Shown: positions 18,387-25,911, numbered from the stretch's first letter. The stretch: DNA of 28,376 nucleotides from Chara braunii (GCA_003427395.1 BFEA01000111.1:230491-258866); one strand, 5' to 3'. Numbers and translations: made by a program. The notes: generated by a model from the letters alone, not told the origin.

Positions 18387-18830
18387 CTATACCGCCACAG
18401 CGATGACCTGGTCGCTCCCGCACACATCACCCTTACCGGGAAGCTGATCCTGCGGCTCACTAAGGGCCTGGCCTTCAGCATGTGCAAATCCATTTGCATG
18501 CGAAGCGAAGAGGTTTCTCCGAAGCGGAGGTGCAGGAGGAGGAAGAGGAGGAGGAGGAGGAGCAGAAGAAGGAAGAGGAGAAGGCGAACAAGGGGGGCCA
18601 CCATTTACAAATCCAGACCCGTTACTCAAGTCCAAGCCAAGCACGGACCCGACTGCTTCTTGCGAGTCGCAAAACTCCAGCACCGACCCCACCTCAGAAG
18701 CGTAGTCTTGATTTTGTAGTTGATGCATCTCCACTAGCATCAAGAGTGTTTGGTTTTCGCGCGTCAGCGCAGCATTTTCTTGGGCTAGCCTTGCCTTCTC
18801 CGCAAGGAGTGTTTCTAGCTGCTTTCGGAT
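18387..18830 (-). CDS. Coiled-coil protein, terminal exon (exon C)
   Basis: The exon starts after a CAG acceptor (18831-18833) and reads [20 protein letters not shown], then a leucine/asparagine-rich heptad stretch ending in EMHQLQNQD. The coiled coil covers about residues 1-45 of the exon. The remainder, about 100 residues, is proline- and glycine-rich with low complexity, ending at a TAG at 18387-18389. The heptad segment resembles the [18 protein letters not shown](I)VEYHQL coiled coil of an uncharacterised green-plant protein family (from memory, not searched). The reading frame at the acceptor is phase 0, which fits the donor of 23690-23854. The acceptor has a G/T-rich rather than pyrimidine-rich tract, a weak point. 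No basic region precedes the zipper, so it is not a bZIP factor. Function unknown. Confidence 0.7.
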   Translation of the reverse strand: MRKQLETLLAEKARLAQENAALTRENQTLLMLVEMHQLQNQDYASEVGSVLEFCDSQEAVGSVLGLDLSNGSGFVNGGPPCSPSPLPSSAPPPPPLPPPAPPLRRNLFASHANGFAHAEGQALSEPQDQLPGKGDVCGSDQVIAVAV

Positions 18831-18907
18831 CTGCCAAGCCCACCACCACCACACACATCCACCACCAAATTACAACACCATGCATTTAAAGTTTAAACTA
18901 AGTCTTC

Positions 18908-18988
18908 TTCAGTTGAAACCTCAGTTGAAACTTCAGTTGAAACTTCAGTTGAACCTTCAGTTGCTCCAGTTGAAACTTCAGTTGAAAC
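18908..18988 (+). repeat. 12 bp tandem repeat (CAGTTGAAACTT)
   Basis: Seven imperfect copies of CAGTTGAAACTT. It lies just inside the 3' end of the large minus-strand intron. Confidence 0.9.
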
Positions 18989-19069
18989 TTCAAACACACA
19001 CACAATGTCATAAATCGATTCCACATGTGGTAAGCTCTTTAAAAAGTTTAAACACGCAACTTAGCGTAA

Positions 19070-19178
19070 GCCACAAGTACCTTTCCCTGCATGAGAAACA
19101 AATGCCCGCCGATTAACACAGGGAGGGGCAGGCAGGCTCGGGACTACCGGCGCGAAATAGCTGGTGGCACGAGCAAAA
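19070..19178 (+). repeat. Dispersed repeat, copy 2 (partner at 950-1058)
   Basis: Matches 950-1058 at both ends with the same 70 bp internal spacing. See that entry. Confidence 0.6.
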
Positions 19179-19262
19179 ATGAGGCCCCCGCTGCGGTTCG
19201 TTTTTTTTGGGCGCGCAGGGCAGTTTTAGGCTCGGCATCGATAGATGAGAAAAGGTAATGGA

Positions 19263-19361
19263 AAGATCGGCGGCTCTCTTTTTTCGGCGCACAGGGAAGT
19301 TTTAGACCAGCAAAAAACTTCCGACTTACGGTAGTCTCCAGAAAAGAGAGCCGCCAATCTT
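19263..19361. repeat. 99 bp foldback with 20 bp arms
   Basis: AAGATCGGCGGCTCTCTTTT (from 19263) pairs with AAAAGAGAGCCGCCAATCTT (ending 19361), with one mismatch. An inner stem forms from GGAAGTTTT and AAAAACTTCC. The block GGCGC(G/A)CAGGG(C/A)AGTTTTAG also lies just upstream at about 19210, so part of the element is duplicated. Confidence 0.75.
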
Positions 19362-19855
19362 AACACAATTTTACTGCAAGGCGAAGTGTGCATGCGTCGT
19401 GGAAAGCGGGATTGCAGTTCCTTCGATGGAATAACTGCACCCCTTTGAAAAGACACAAGAAAAGAGAGGCAAACTACAAACTACAACTCTAGCACTGCAC
19501 CCACTCATTCCTGTCTATGTGCTGCACCGTCCTCTGTTGATCTCTTTGAACTCAAACACTCTGTATTTCAACAGTTCCGGAGATTGAATCCTATGTTGAT
19601 ATCTCTTTAGGTTCATCCCGTATATATAAAGGGGGAACTCGAAACGGGATGCGAGGGAAATCCAGCCCCTCGTAAACGATGGAACATTGCCGAGTCTTGA
19701 CGAATGAAACACGGCGAACGTACGGTACGGAGATGAGGTGGGCTATAGAAAATGCATGTAGTTGACCGAAGGAATCACATCTTCAAGGATGTCGAGGATC
19801 ACAACAATGCTGCCTGACCGTTCTTGGTATGATCTCCCTCTTCTTGTAATTTAGC

Positions 19856-20514
19856 ACCGAATAAGGTGGTCCCGCGAACTCAGGACCAAAGTAAGGGGAA
19901 CTAAGGAGGTCCTGGTCCCGGAAGCTTAGGAGTCTTAGGACCAAACAAACGAGGTCCCTTTATTCGGTACTGAGAACTTGGGACAATTATGGTCCAGAGA
20001 AGTCGGGAACGAATAGACGGTCCTAGAATGCAGGATCAAATAATGTCCCGAAAAACGAACCAAGGGGCAAATAAGGTCCTGAAAACTTGGGACCAAATAC
20101 GGTCCCAAAACCTTAGGACCAAATAGGGTCCGCAGAACCTAGCACCAAAACAGGTTCCGATAACTGGTCCAGAGAAGTCGGGAACGAATAGACGGTCCTA
20201 GAATGCAGGATCAAATAATGTCCCGAAAAACGAACCAAGGGGCAAATAAGGTCCTGAAAACTTGGGACCAACTAAGGTCCCAAAACCTTAGGACCAAATA
20301 GGGTCCGCAGAACCTTGGACCAAAACAGGTTCCAATAACTGGTCCAGAGAAGTAGGGAACGAATAGACGGTCCTAGAATGCAGGATGGATCAAATAATGT
20401 CCCGAAAAACGAACCAAGGGGCAAACAAGGTCCAAACTTGGGACCAAATAAGGTCCCAAAACCTTAGGACCAAATAGGGTCCGCGGAACCTAGGACCAAA
20501 ACAGGTTCCGATAA
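19856..20514 (+). repeat. GGTCC/GGACC minisatellite with three 175 bp higher-order units
   Basis: The region is built of short units around GGTCC(C)...AACTT(A/G)GGACCAAA. From 19991 a 175 bp higher-order unit repeats three times (19991-20165, 20166-20340, 20341-20514), each starting GGTCCAGAGAAGT(C/A)GGGAAC with only a few differences, including a GGAT insertion in the third. The first 135 bp is less ordered. The array lies in the large intron of the minus-strand gene. Confidence 0.9.
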
Positions 20515-20677
20515 CTTACAAGGGTGTCCTTATCTACATAGACTGTAAAGCTTAGAAACTCTTTCGGAGCGAAAGTCTTGAGTGGCGCAAGCAAAATTGT
20601 GAATGCATGCATCGTTCGTCCTTCTTCAGAATCTACTTCTCTTTCTTCAGAATCTACTTCTCTTTCACACTCACAGC

Positions 20678-20785
20678 TACCTTCTTCCGCCAACCACAAC
20701 GCACCCTGATTATGTCTGCATTGAACTGGAAAGATGGCTCGTGTACATTTACAACCATGGTGCGCTGCGGTCGGGGAAGTCGGTA
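20678..20785. mobile_element. 108 bp palindromic element, subfamily B
   Basis: TACCTTCTTCCGCCAACC at the left end and GGTCGGGGAAGTCGGTA at the right. The CAACGCACCCTGATTATG block and the GTGTACATTTACAACC block match the reverse complement of 21361-21469, so it lies in the opposite orientation. It is more diverged than 21361-21469 but full length. A 21 bp duplication (TTCTTCAGAATCTACTTCTC) lies just upstream. Confidence 0.7.
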
Positions 20786-21170
20786 GATGTCCTTGTAAAT
20801 GATGGAATATGTCTCACGAGCTCAGTGACACACACACTCCTTATGTGAGCTGTGACTGATAAACGAATGCATGTAGACGTAATTGGATGAGCTGTACATT
20901 CAATAGCATTATCTACAATACAATACAATATGACACACTACACTACGATGCTCATTATTTTTCGTTCTTAGCGCCTGCACCCATAGCTACGCCGGACCGG
21001 ACTCCGGACCGAATCCGGACCCCGAACCCGGACTCCCCGGCAACATCCGGACTTCCGGAACCCCGGAATATTCCGTAATATCCGGACCGGTCCGGAACTC
21101 CTGTCCGGATGCCTGTCCGGAACCCCTGTATTTTCTGGAAAAAAAAAAAATAAAAAAAAATTGTGGGGGG

Positions 21171-21350
21171 AATGCTTGATCTCAGGTCTGCATCTCAACA
21201 GTTCATGGGCGTGCAACAGAAGGCTGAAATATGCCGTTGGGCCGCATTGGCTATATCACCGGCCCCAGGTAATTCAGAAATATTTCATTCTGGTCATCTG
21301 ATTGTATCTGGATTCGAACTTGGGTTGTATTTCAACAGGTCGTGGGTGTG
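21171..21350 (-). repeat. Two tRNA-like 3' halves
   Basis: On the minus strand 21307-21350 reads CCTGTTGAAATACAACCCAA then GTTCGAATCC, which looks like an anticodon arm and T-arm. A diverged copy sits at about 21172-21222 (CTGTTGAGATGCAGACC then TGAGATCAAGC). No 5' halves are recognisable. Confidence 0.4.
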
Positions 21351-21360
21351 CAAAGCGGGC

Positions 21361-21469
21361 TACCGTCTTCCCCCGAACATAACGCACCCTGAAAATGAAC
21401 GTACACAAGATATGTTTCCGGCCCGATACAGGCAAAATGAGGATGCGTTGTGTTCGGGGGAAGACGGTA
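21361..21469. mobile_element. 109 bp palindromic element, subfamily B
   Basis: Best-preserved subfamily B copy. TACCGTCTTCCCCCGAACAT at the left end, its inverse GTTCGGGGGAAGACGGTA at the right, and AACGCACCCT pairing with GGATGCGTT. Same length as the subfamily A copies at 1345 and 7010, with TA at both edges. Nearly the whole element folds into a hairpin. Confidence 0.85.
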
Positions 21470-21595
21470 GGCCTGATGGAATGCCACTGGCTTTTTGCCA
21501 ACGGTCACGTGAAAAGCCAGCACGTGAAAAATAGGCAAACAAAAGAACTAAAAGAACCCGCCAAGTGGCCGGTAGAGGGAAACGTGGAACAGAAA

Positions 21596-21763
21596 GGGCC
21601 TCACTGCACGGCACACAAAACGAAAAACGAAACGAATGTATCTTCCCCCAAGAAATGGCCCGGTTCGTCAGTTTGCTATAAATGGTAACGAGTGTATTTT
21701 TCCACCTTAGGTGGGCAGATGCACTCGTTTCGTTTTCGTTTCGTGTGCCGTGCAGCGAGACCC
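21596..21763. repeat. 168 bp inverted repeat with 46-48 bp arms
   Basis: The left arm 21596-21643 and right arm 21718-21763 pair with few mismatches; key block GCACGGCACAC. The right arm and following DNA (to about 21830) resemble 22050-22190: GTGTATTTTTCCA, a CGTTTTCGTTT/CATTTTCATTT block, GACCCA..CCAAA and GTTGCAGGC/ATTGCAGGC. That second copy has its own inverted CCACTACTCACC / GGTGAGTAGTGG arms (22016-22027 and about 22104-22115). Confidence 0.75.
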
Positions 21764-22570
21764 AAAGTCCCTCCCCCCGTTGCAGGCTCTCTCCTGATGG
21801 GCGTTTTTTTCTTTCTTGAAATGGCATATTCGGTTTTGTTTTTCTTTCCGTTCTTCTTGTTTGTCGTTTGCTGGAATGTACAAAGCATGCCATCATGGGC
21901 AGGTGCGCACGCGTTTAAAGGACAAGCCATGCCAATCTGCCAAAAACAAGGGAAAAAAACAACATACAAACAAAAAAAAATTGGTCCCGTTGGAGAGCGG
22001 CCATACAGCTCGGCTCCACTACTCACCATATGCACAAAAGACAGAAAATGTGGTGGTGTATTTTTCCATGTTGTAGCAGAAGATTCATTTTCATTTTGCG
22101 CTTGGTGAGTAGTGGACCCAGGCCCAAAGCCCCCAGAGTCATTGCAGGCGCCCTTTCTGACAGGTGCTGTTTTTTTTTTTTTTTCCGTTGTTTTTTTTTG
22201 AAAGTAGGATCTTCTTTTTTCGTTTTTTTTTCAGACTTGCTTAGTGCAGGGCGGGAAAAGAAAACTTAGGGCCTCCGTCCGGCCCTGTCTGGATGCCACA
22301 TCCAAATCTTAAAAAAACGCCCAGCATTTTTCCACAGCGGCCCAAAATGGATGAAAACGACCTGGGCCGCCTGAAAATTCTTTGGGCTACCCCCCATTTT
22401 CCCACCATCCGGACCAGGATCTGGAAACCTGGACCGGACGCCGGACACCGGTCAGTCCGGATCCCTGTCCGGCTGTCCGGATCGTAGCTATGCCTGCACC
22501 TGTCAATAGGGAGAGCATGGGACGATCATCTGTGCACAGGGAGAGAGTCATCTGAACTTTCATACGTAGT

Positions 22571-22655
22571 TTCGGGAACGATAAAGAGATAGAACATTAG
22601 CATGGCCCCTGCACAAGGATGACACACAAAAAATCGAGAAATCTCCCAAATTGAA
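22571..22655 (+). pseudogene. U6 snRNA pseudogene, 3' two-thirds with A tail
   Basis: GGAACGATA.AGAGA.AGA.CATTAGCATGGCCCCTGCACAAGGATGACACAC follows U6 snRNA through the ACAGAGA-type box region and the conserved internal loop, then AATCGAGAAAT and CCAAATT at the 3' end. The ACAGAGA box is altered (ATAAAGAGA) and the 5' stem is missing. An A-run begins about 22654, typical of a retroposed RNA copy. No upstream U6 promoter elements are evident. Non-functional. Confidence 0.8.
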
Positions 22656-22965
22656 AAAAAAAAAAAACGAAAAAAGATTTAAAAGACGCCATCTTGCTAC
22701 TTCCGCTGCCTTGAGACCTACCTTACTTGCTTGGCTAGCTTCATGATATTCAAGGAGCCAACCATCAAAATCAGCACAGCAGGACCGCTTAGGCCTCACA
22801 CACCCGGCTTTGGCATCAGGATCCACCAGCACTGCTGCGACATTCGCTCTCGAAAAAAGCAGCAAGCTCCGAAGCGGGTGAAAAACACGGGCACGTTCAC
22901 ACTTTTGCTAGTAAAAAGGTAGGACCAGTGGGATCTGGAGTCTGCTGGCTTGGCCGTCCTCATTC

Positions 22966-23012
22966 ACCTTCCTTCCTTCCTTCCTTCCTTCCCTCCCTCC
23001 CTCCCTCCCTCT
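22966..23012 (+). repeat. (CCTT)n / (CCCT)n microsatellite
   Basis: A tetranucleotide CCTT run changing to CCCT. No coding meaning. Confidence 0.95.
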
Positions 23013-23080
23013 CGGTCCATACTTGATCTAGTAACGTTAGGTGGAGAACAACAGTCTTCCATAGGAATCACTCACGACGT

Positions 23081-23140
23081 GTCCTTCAGGAGATCCGTTA
23101 GAAATTGGAACGATAGAGAGAAACAAGATCAGCATGGATT
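23081..23140 (+). pseudogene. U6 snRNA pseudogene, 5' half
   Basis: GTCCTTCAGGAGATCCGTTA followed by AATTGGAACGATAGAGAGA and GATCAGCATGG matches the U6 5' end, including a decayed 5' stem-loop and an altered ACAGAGA box (ATAGAGAGA with an AAAC insertion after it). The match stops at GCATGG, just before the CCCCTGCGCAAGG segment. A short AT-rich join and a 64-base T-run follow. Truncated and non-functional. Confidence 0.75.
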
Positions 23141-23155
23141 AAAAATTTTAAATGG

Positions 23156-23156
<1 letters not shown>

Positions 23157-23220
<64 letters not shown>
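23157..23220 (+). repeat. Poly-T tract (64 bases)
   Basis: An uninterrupted T-run between the U6 5' fragment and the MITE at 23223. Read on the minus strand it is a poly-A tail directly downstream of the MITE, but no retroposed body is recognised on that strand. Confidence 0.95.
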
Positions 23221-23221
<1 letters not shown>

Positions 23222-23222
23222 G

Positions 23223-23427
23223 TTAAAGCACTAACACCTTTGGCGCGTGGGAAAATAGGGAAAGTGGACATTTTCCCAAACTCCTAAAGTTTCGGAGGCC
23301 GGGCCCCATGACGGCTGCCATTAATAAATCTGATCGGTGGCCGTCGTTTCGTTTCGGCCTCCGAAAAGGTCGGAGGCCCACCGGAGGCCCGCTATTTTCC
23401 CATGCGCCAAAGGTACTAGTGGTTTAA
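23223..23427. mobile_element. 205 bp MITE with E2F-like motifs in its ends
   Basis: About 36 bp terminal inverted repeats: TTAAAGCACTAACACCTTTG on the left and the inverse of TTAAACCACTAGTACCTTTG on the right, continuing through GGCGCGTGGGAAAATAG / GGCGCATGGGAAAATAG. TTAA stands at both outer edges and may be the target duplication. The interior is GC-rich with inverted GGAGGCC blocks. TTTGGCGC, a canonical E2F-type site, occurs once in each end (23239-23246 plus strand, 23404-23411 minus strand). It lies about 260 bp inside the large intron of the minus-strand gene. Confidence 0.8.
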
Positions 23428-23689
23428 CGGAACTTGAAAGTTTAAACCTAAAGACTGCAACAGTGCAACTGTTCAAGGAATCACTCATGGTCGAAGGGAG
23501 AGAAACCACATCCAGGGAGATACAGGTAGACGACGAAACTTGGACCGTCTCCATAAGGAGAGCAAAAACATAGGGGTAATTGTGAAAAAATAATGGAAGC
23601 TTCCAACGTATACACTGCGCATATGTCGAAGACAGAGATTCTGAAACTGCCATGCTGCCGGCATTCGCAGCAGAGCAGAGAATACTCAC

Positions 23690-23854
23690 CAGCGGATCTT
23701 CATCCATTCTGAGACCTGTTTCCAGACTCTCCCTGAGCTTCTTATTCTCCTCCTCCAACTGCGAAGTTCTGTCTTTGGCAAATTCCATTTCTGCCCTCGC
23801 TGCTCTCAGCTGTCGATGCAGTTGTTTCGCCTTTGCCGCCATTGCTGCAGCTAC
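23690..23854 (-). CDS. Coiled-coil protein, internal exon (exon B)
   Basis: 165 bp, 55 codons, phase 0 at both ends. On the minus strand a CAG acceptor (23855-23857) precedes GTAGCTGCAGCAATGGCG. The exon encodes KAKQLHRQLRAARAEMEFAK, then a SQLEEENKKLRESLE heptad region and RMDEDPL, and ends CTG before a consensus GTGAGT donor. The pattern (K-A-K-x-L-x-R-x-L...A-x-x-E-x-x-F-A-K-x-R...Q-L-E-E-E-N-K) recalls the first coiled coil of the same plant family as the 18387-18830 exon, where the second coil follows directly. An ATG inside this exon could start a shorter product, but the upstream exon and clean acceptor argue against that. Role unknown. Confidence 0.75.
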
Positions 23855-23956
23855 CTGACAGCGAAATTGGCCAGATTCGCGTACCCAAAATACGTTAGAT
23901 GATGTCGACTGGTAGACCCAGCTAAAGAGCAGAGAGAGGAAGGAGAAGAGGGAGGG

Positions 23957-24255
23957 AAGGAGGGAGGGAGCAGAGAGGGAGCGAATTGCCCTAACTGCAG
24001 AGGTAGGAAGGGAGGGAGGGAGGGAGGGAGGGNGATCACCTGTCTAGACTCTTTGAGTCTTTGGTTGCCAATGATGAGATTTTTATCAGACAATATACTG
24101 TTAGTGACGGGAAACCAATAAAACCCAGAGGACGGGCCACAATTCTAAGCACGAGTGAGAGGAAGGAAAAGAATCAGGTAAGGAGGGAGGGAGCAGAGAG
24201 GGAGCGAATTGCCCTAACTGCAGAGGTAGGAAGGGAGGGAGGGAGGGAGGGAGGG
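23957..24255 (+). repeat. 76 bp direct repeat flanking an exon, within GGGA-rich DNA
   Basis: AAGGAGGGAGGGAGCAGAGA through CTGCAGAGGTAGGAAGGGAG occurs at 23957-24032 and again at 24180-24255, an offset of 223 bp. The exon at 24040-24144 and the single N (24033) lie between the copies. It could be a real segmental duplication or a gap-filling error. Confidence 0.85.
24040..24144 (-). CDS. Coiled-coil protein, upstream internal exon (exon A)
   Basis: 105 bp, 35 codons, open in phase 0. On the minus strand it follows a strong pyrimidine tract (TTCTTTTCCTTCCTCTCAC) and a TTAG acceptor, and ends AGACAG before a GTGATC donor. It encodes CGPSSGFYWFPVTNSILSDK then LIIGNQRLKESRQ, joining in frame to 23690-23854 across a 185 bp intron that contains the N. 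SGFYWFPV looks like a conserved motif rather than chance sequence, but I cannot name the domain. The plus strand is also open and has a GTAAGG donor, so strand choice rests on the pyrimidine tract and the fit to the next exon. Further 5' exons were not found. Confidence 0.6.
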
Positions 24256-24370
24256 GGGGAGGGAGGCAGGCAGGCAGACAGGCAGGGAGGGAGGGAGGGA
24301 GGGAGGGAGGGAGGTAGGTAGGTATGTAGGTAGGTAGGTAGGTAGGTAGGGAGGGAGGGAGGGAGAAGGA
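24256..24370 (+). repeat. (GGGA)n, (GGCA)n and (GGTA)n tetranucleotide tracts
   Basis: Pure tetranucleotide repeats that change register between GGGA, GGCA and GGTA. Frames across them are composition by-products. Confidence 0.95.
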
Positions 24371-24549
24371 ATAACGGGCCTGCAGAAAGCTTTTCATTGC
24401 CCCCCTTTACTGCTTGCCCCCAACTTTTTCATTCCTTTTTTTTCTTTTTTTTTTGCACCTTTTCCTTTCCTTCTTTTCTTTTCCTTTTCATTTTTTGTTC
24501 CTTTTTCTTTTGAAAAGGCGGATAGGCCCTAACATTACTGTATTATGCA

Positions 24550-24623
24550 TCCGTCTGAACTTGAACTCGTGATCTGTATATCAGCGGTTACCTGTGCATA
24601 CCATTCAGCTGCAAGGCAAGTCC
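24550..24623 (-). pseudogene. tRNA-like remnant (isoleucine-like?)
   Basis: On the minus strand, CTTGCAGCTGAATGGTA resembles box A, CTGATATACAG an anticodon loop with TAT, and CACGAGTTCAAGTTC a box B. The acceptor and T stems pair poorly. A tRNA pseudogene or SINE fragment; the anticodon reading is tentative. Confidence 0.35.
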
Positions 24624-24624
24624 A

Positions 24625-25012
24625 TGAAATGCAACAGGAAAGAAATGAGCCCGGATTTCCTCCCGGAACTGGAGATTAAAAAAAAAAATTAACTCCCGGA
24701 CGTCCTCACGGAATCAGATCACATTGGAATTCCTCACGGAATTGCAGATAAAAAAGAAAATAACAGAATCAAACTAAGGCACCCCCATTTAAACCCCTTT
24801 AGCCCCTTTAAAACCAATTTATACCCCCCCCCCCCCCCCCCCCGACAGCCAACTTCCAAAAAAAGAAGCCCAGATTTGGGGTCCTCTGGGAGAGCGCAGA
24901 AAACCCGATTTTTTTAATTTCTTTTATTTGTTGCGTGCCCGGGTACCCCGGGCGTCATGCACCCGCAGGACCGGCCGGGCGTGAGAATCGTCCTAGGTGC
25001 TTCTTAATTTCT
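24625..25012. other. Unassigned DNA with C-run and GC palindrome
   Basis: It contains repeated TCCTC(A/C)CGGAA(T/C)T blocks (24658-24750), a C19 run (about 24825-24843) and a palindrome CCCGGGTACCCCGGG near 24938. No gene recognised. Confidence 0.5.
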
Positions 25013-25058
25013 AATTAGCATATCCCCTGCGCAAGGATGACATGCATACATTGAGAAT
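25013..25058 (+). pseudogene. U6 snRNA fragment, central part
   Basis: ATTAGCAT..CCCCTGCGCAAG then GATGACATGCA and TTGAGAA match the central and 3' U6 segment with a few substitutions. No 5' end, tail or promoter. The third U6-derived fragment within 2.5 kb. Confidence 0.7.
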
Positions 25059-25274
25059 ACTATCTGCAATACATCAGTGCACGGAAACATGGGCAAGTGG
25101 GAAGCTTTTAGAAGATGGTTCAAGGGGGAAAAAAAAAACATTGGCAGTGATACAACGGGTAGGGGAAAAAAGAAAAGAAAAACCAAAAAAACAAAAACAA
25201 AAAAAACAACAGAATTATAGTGCACAAGTACAACATGACCAAATTGGTCAGACTTAGGGTCTCGTTCGACACCA

Positions 25275-25443
25275 CTTGAACTCAAGGGTTGAAGGAAAAT
25301 TCTTCGTTTGACCCCACCCTAACCTGGCCGCGGAGTTGTTTCTACTTTCCTGTTCTTTAGTGCTAGCCCTTGAAACTCAAGTGCCGTTGGGGCAAATTCG
25401 CACTTGAGCTCGAGGTACCTCTCCGGGGAGCCTTGAGTTCAAG
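25275..25443. promoter_or_regulatory. Cluster of four CTTGA-N(2-3)-(C/T)(C/A)(G/A)AG palindromes
   Basis: Near-palindromic sites at 25275-25286 (CTTGAACTCAAG), 25369-25381 (CTTGAAACTCAAG), 25403-25414 (CTTGAGCTCGAG) and 25432-25443 (CTTGAGTTCAAG). The last two form the arms of a hairpin of about 48 bp. They could be binding sites or remnants of a foldback repeat. A regulatory role is speculative. Confidence 0.35.
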
Positions 25444-25515
25444 TGCGAGGGGACGGCGGCTCAGACATCGGCGGTGATAAATTTTTTGTTTTCTTTTTTG
25501 CGGACCGTTCCAGGT

Positions 25516-25911
25516 CTACCGGTTGGTCCAGCCATCCGGCAGGCCTCTCAACGGCTCGTTGCCAGTGGTACCATCTGCGTTGGAGTGTGGCTTGTGCTGG
25601 TGGGGTGGGGAAGGGGGAAAAATGACCGTTGAGCGGACTGCCCGTTGAAGGCGGGTAGTGGGCTGGCGTGCAGCGGGGGTGGAGGGTGGGTTGGGCGGCA
25701 GGAGGGTGTCTGGTCGGGGCAGTTCAAATTTGAACGGTGGTGGTGGACTCCATTCCCTGCGTTTGCCTGTGCGTGTGATGTAGTACTCGACATGCGCGAC
25801 AGGCGTGTTGTATTGTATGGCGTTGTGCACCAATGCCGTGGCCTTCATCGCCTTCAGAGCACGCTTGCCGTCTTCATAGGTTGTCATTGTGTCTGTGACG
25901 TCCCGTTTCAT
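25516..25911 (-). CDS. Hypothetical ORF, 131 residues
   Basis: ATG start, beginning MKRDVTDTMTTYEDGKRALK and ending in a proline-rich tail. Its first 30 codons lie in the tandem duplication, and the second copy (26021-26224) keeps the same frame with KRDVTDTMTTYEDAKRALKA. That conservation hints at past coding use, but 190 bp copies that are nearly identical would stay open anyway. No domain recognised. It may belong to a transposon next to the Myb/SANT-like pseudogene. Confidence 0.3.
   Translation of the reverse strand: MKRDVTDTMTTYEDGKRALKAMKATALVHNAIQYNTPVAHVEYYITRTGKRREWSPPPPFKFELPRPDTLLPPNPPSTPAARQPTTRLQRAVRSTVIFPPSPPHQHKPHSNADGTTGNEPLRGLPDGWTNR

Larger units (their letters stand above)
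20972..22503. mobile_element. Candidate 1.5 kb element with TCCGGA-rich inverted ends
   Basis: The left end reads GCCTGCACCCATAGCTACG followed by about 140 bp packed with CCGGA/TCCGG. The right end (about 22400-22503) is the inverse, ending CGTAGCTATGCCTGCACC. A 16-17 bp segment around CATAGCTACG is shared by the two ends with two mismatches. The interior carries poly-A, tRNA-like halves, a 109 bp palindrome and nested foldbacks, but no transposase frame. It could be one non-autonomous element loaded with later insertions, or two inverted copies of a solo CCGGA-rich repeat. Confidence 0.5.

Noticed and set aside
18387-18830. bZIP transcription factor
   Set aside because: The leucine-type heptads are not preceded by a basic DNA-binding region, either in this exon or in the exon joined to it.
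22571-22655. Functional U6 snRNA gene
   Set aside because: The 5' stem is missing, the ACAGAGA box is changed, no USE/TATA promoter is visible and an A-run instead of a short T terminator follows.
22718-22834. Extra minus-strand exon inside the large intron
   Set aside because: A segment with an acceptor-like pyrimidine tract and a GTAGGT donor can be drawn, but the neighbouring exons already fit each other and the peptide is unlike the family. Left as unsupported.
24041-24179. Plus-strand exon ending in a GTAAGG donor
   Set aside because: The plus strand is open, but its acceptor follows a purine-rich GGGA tract. The minus strand has a strong pyrimidine tract and joins in frame to the next exon.
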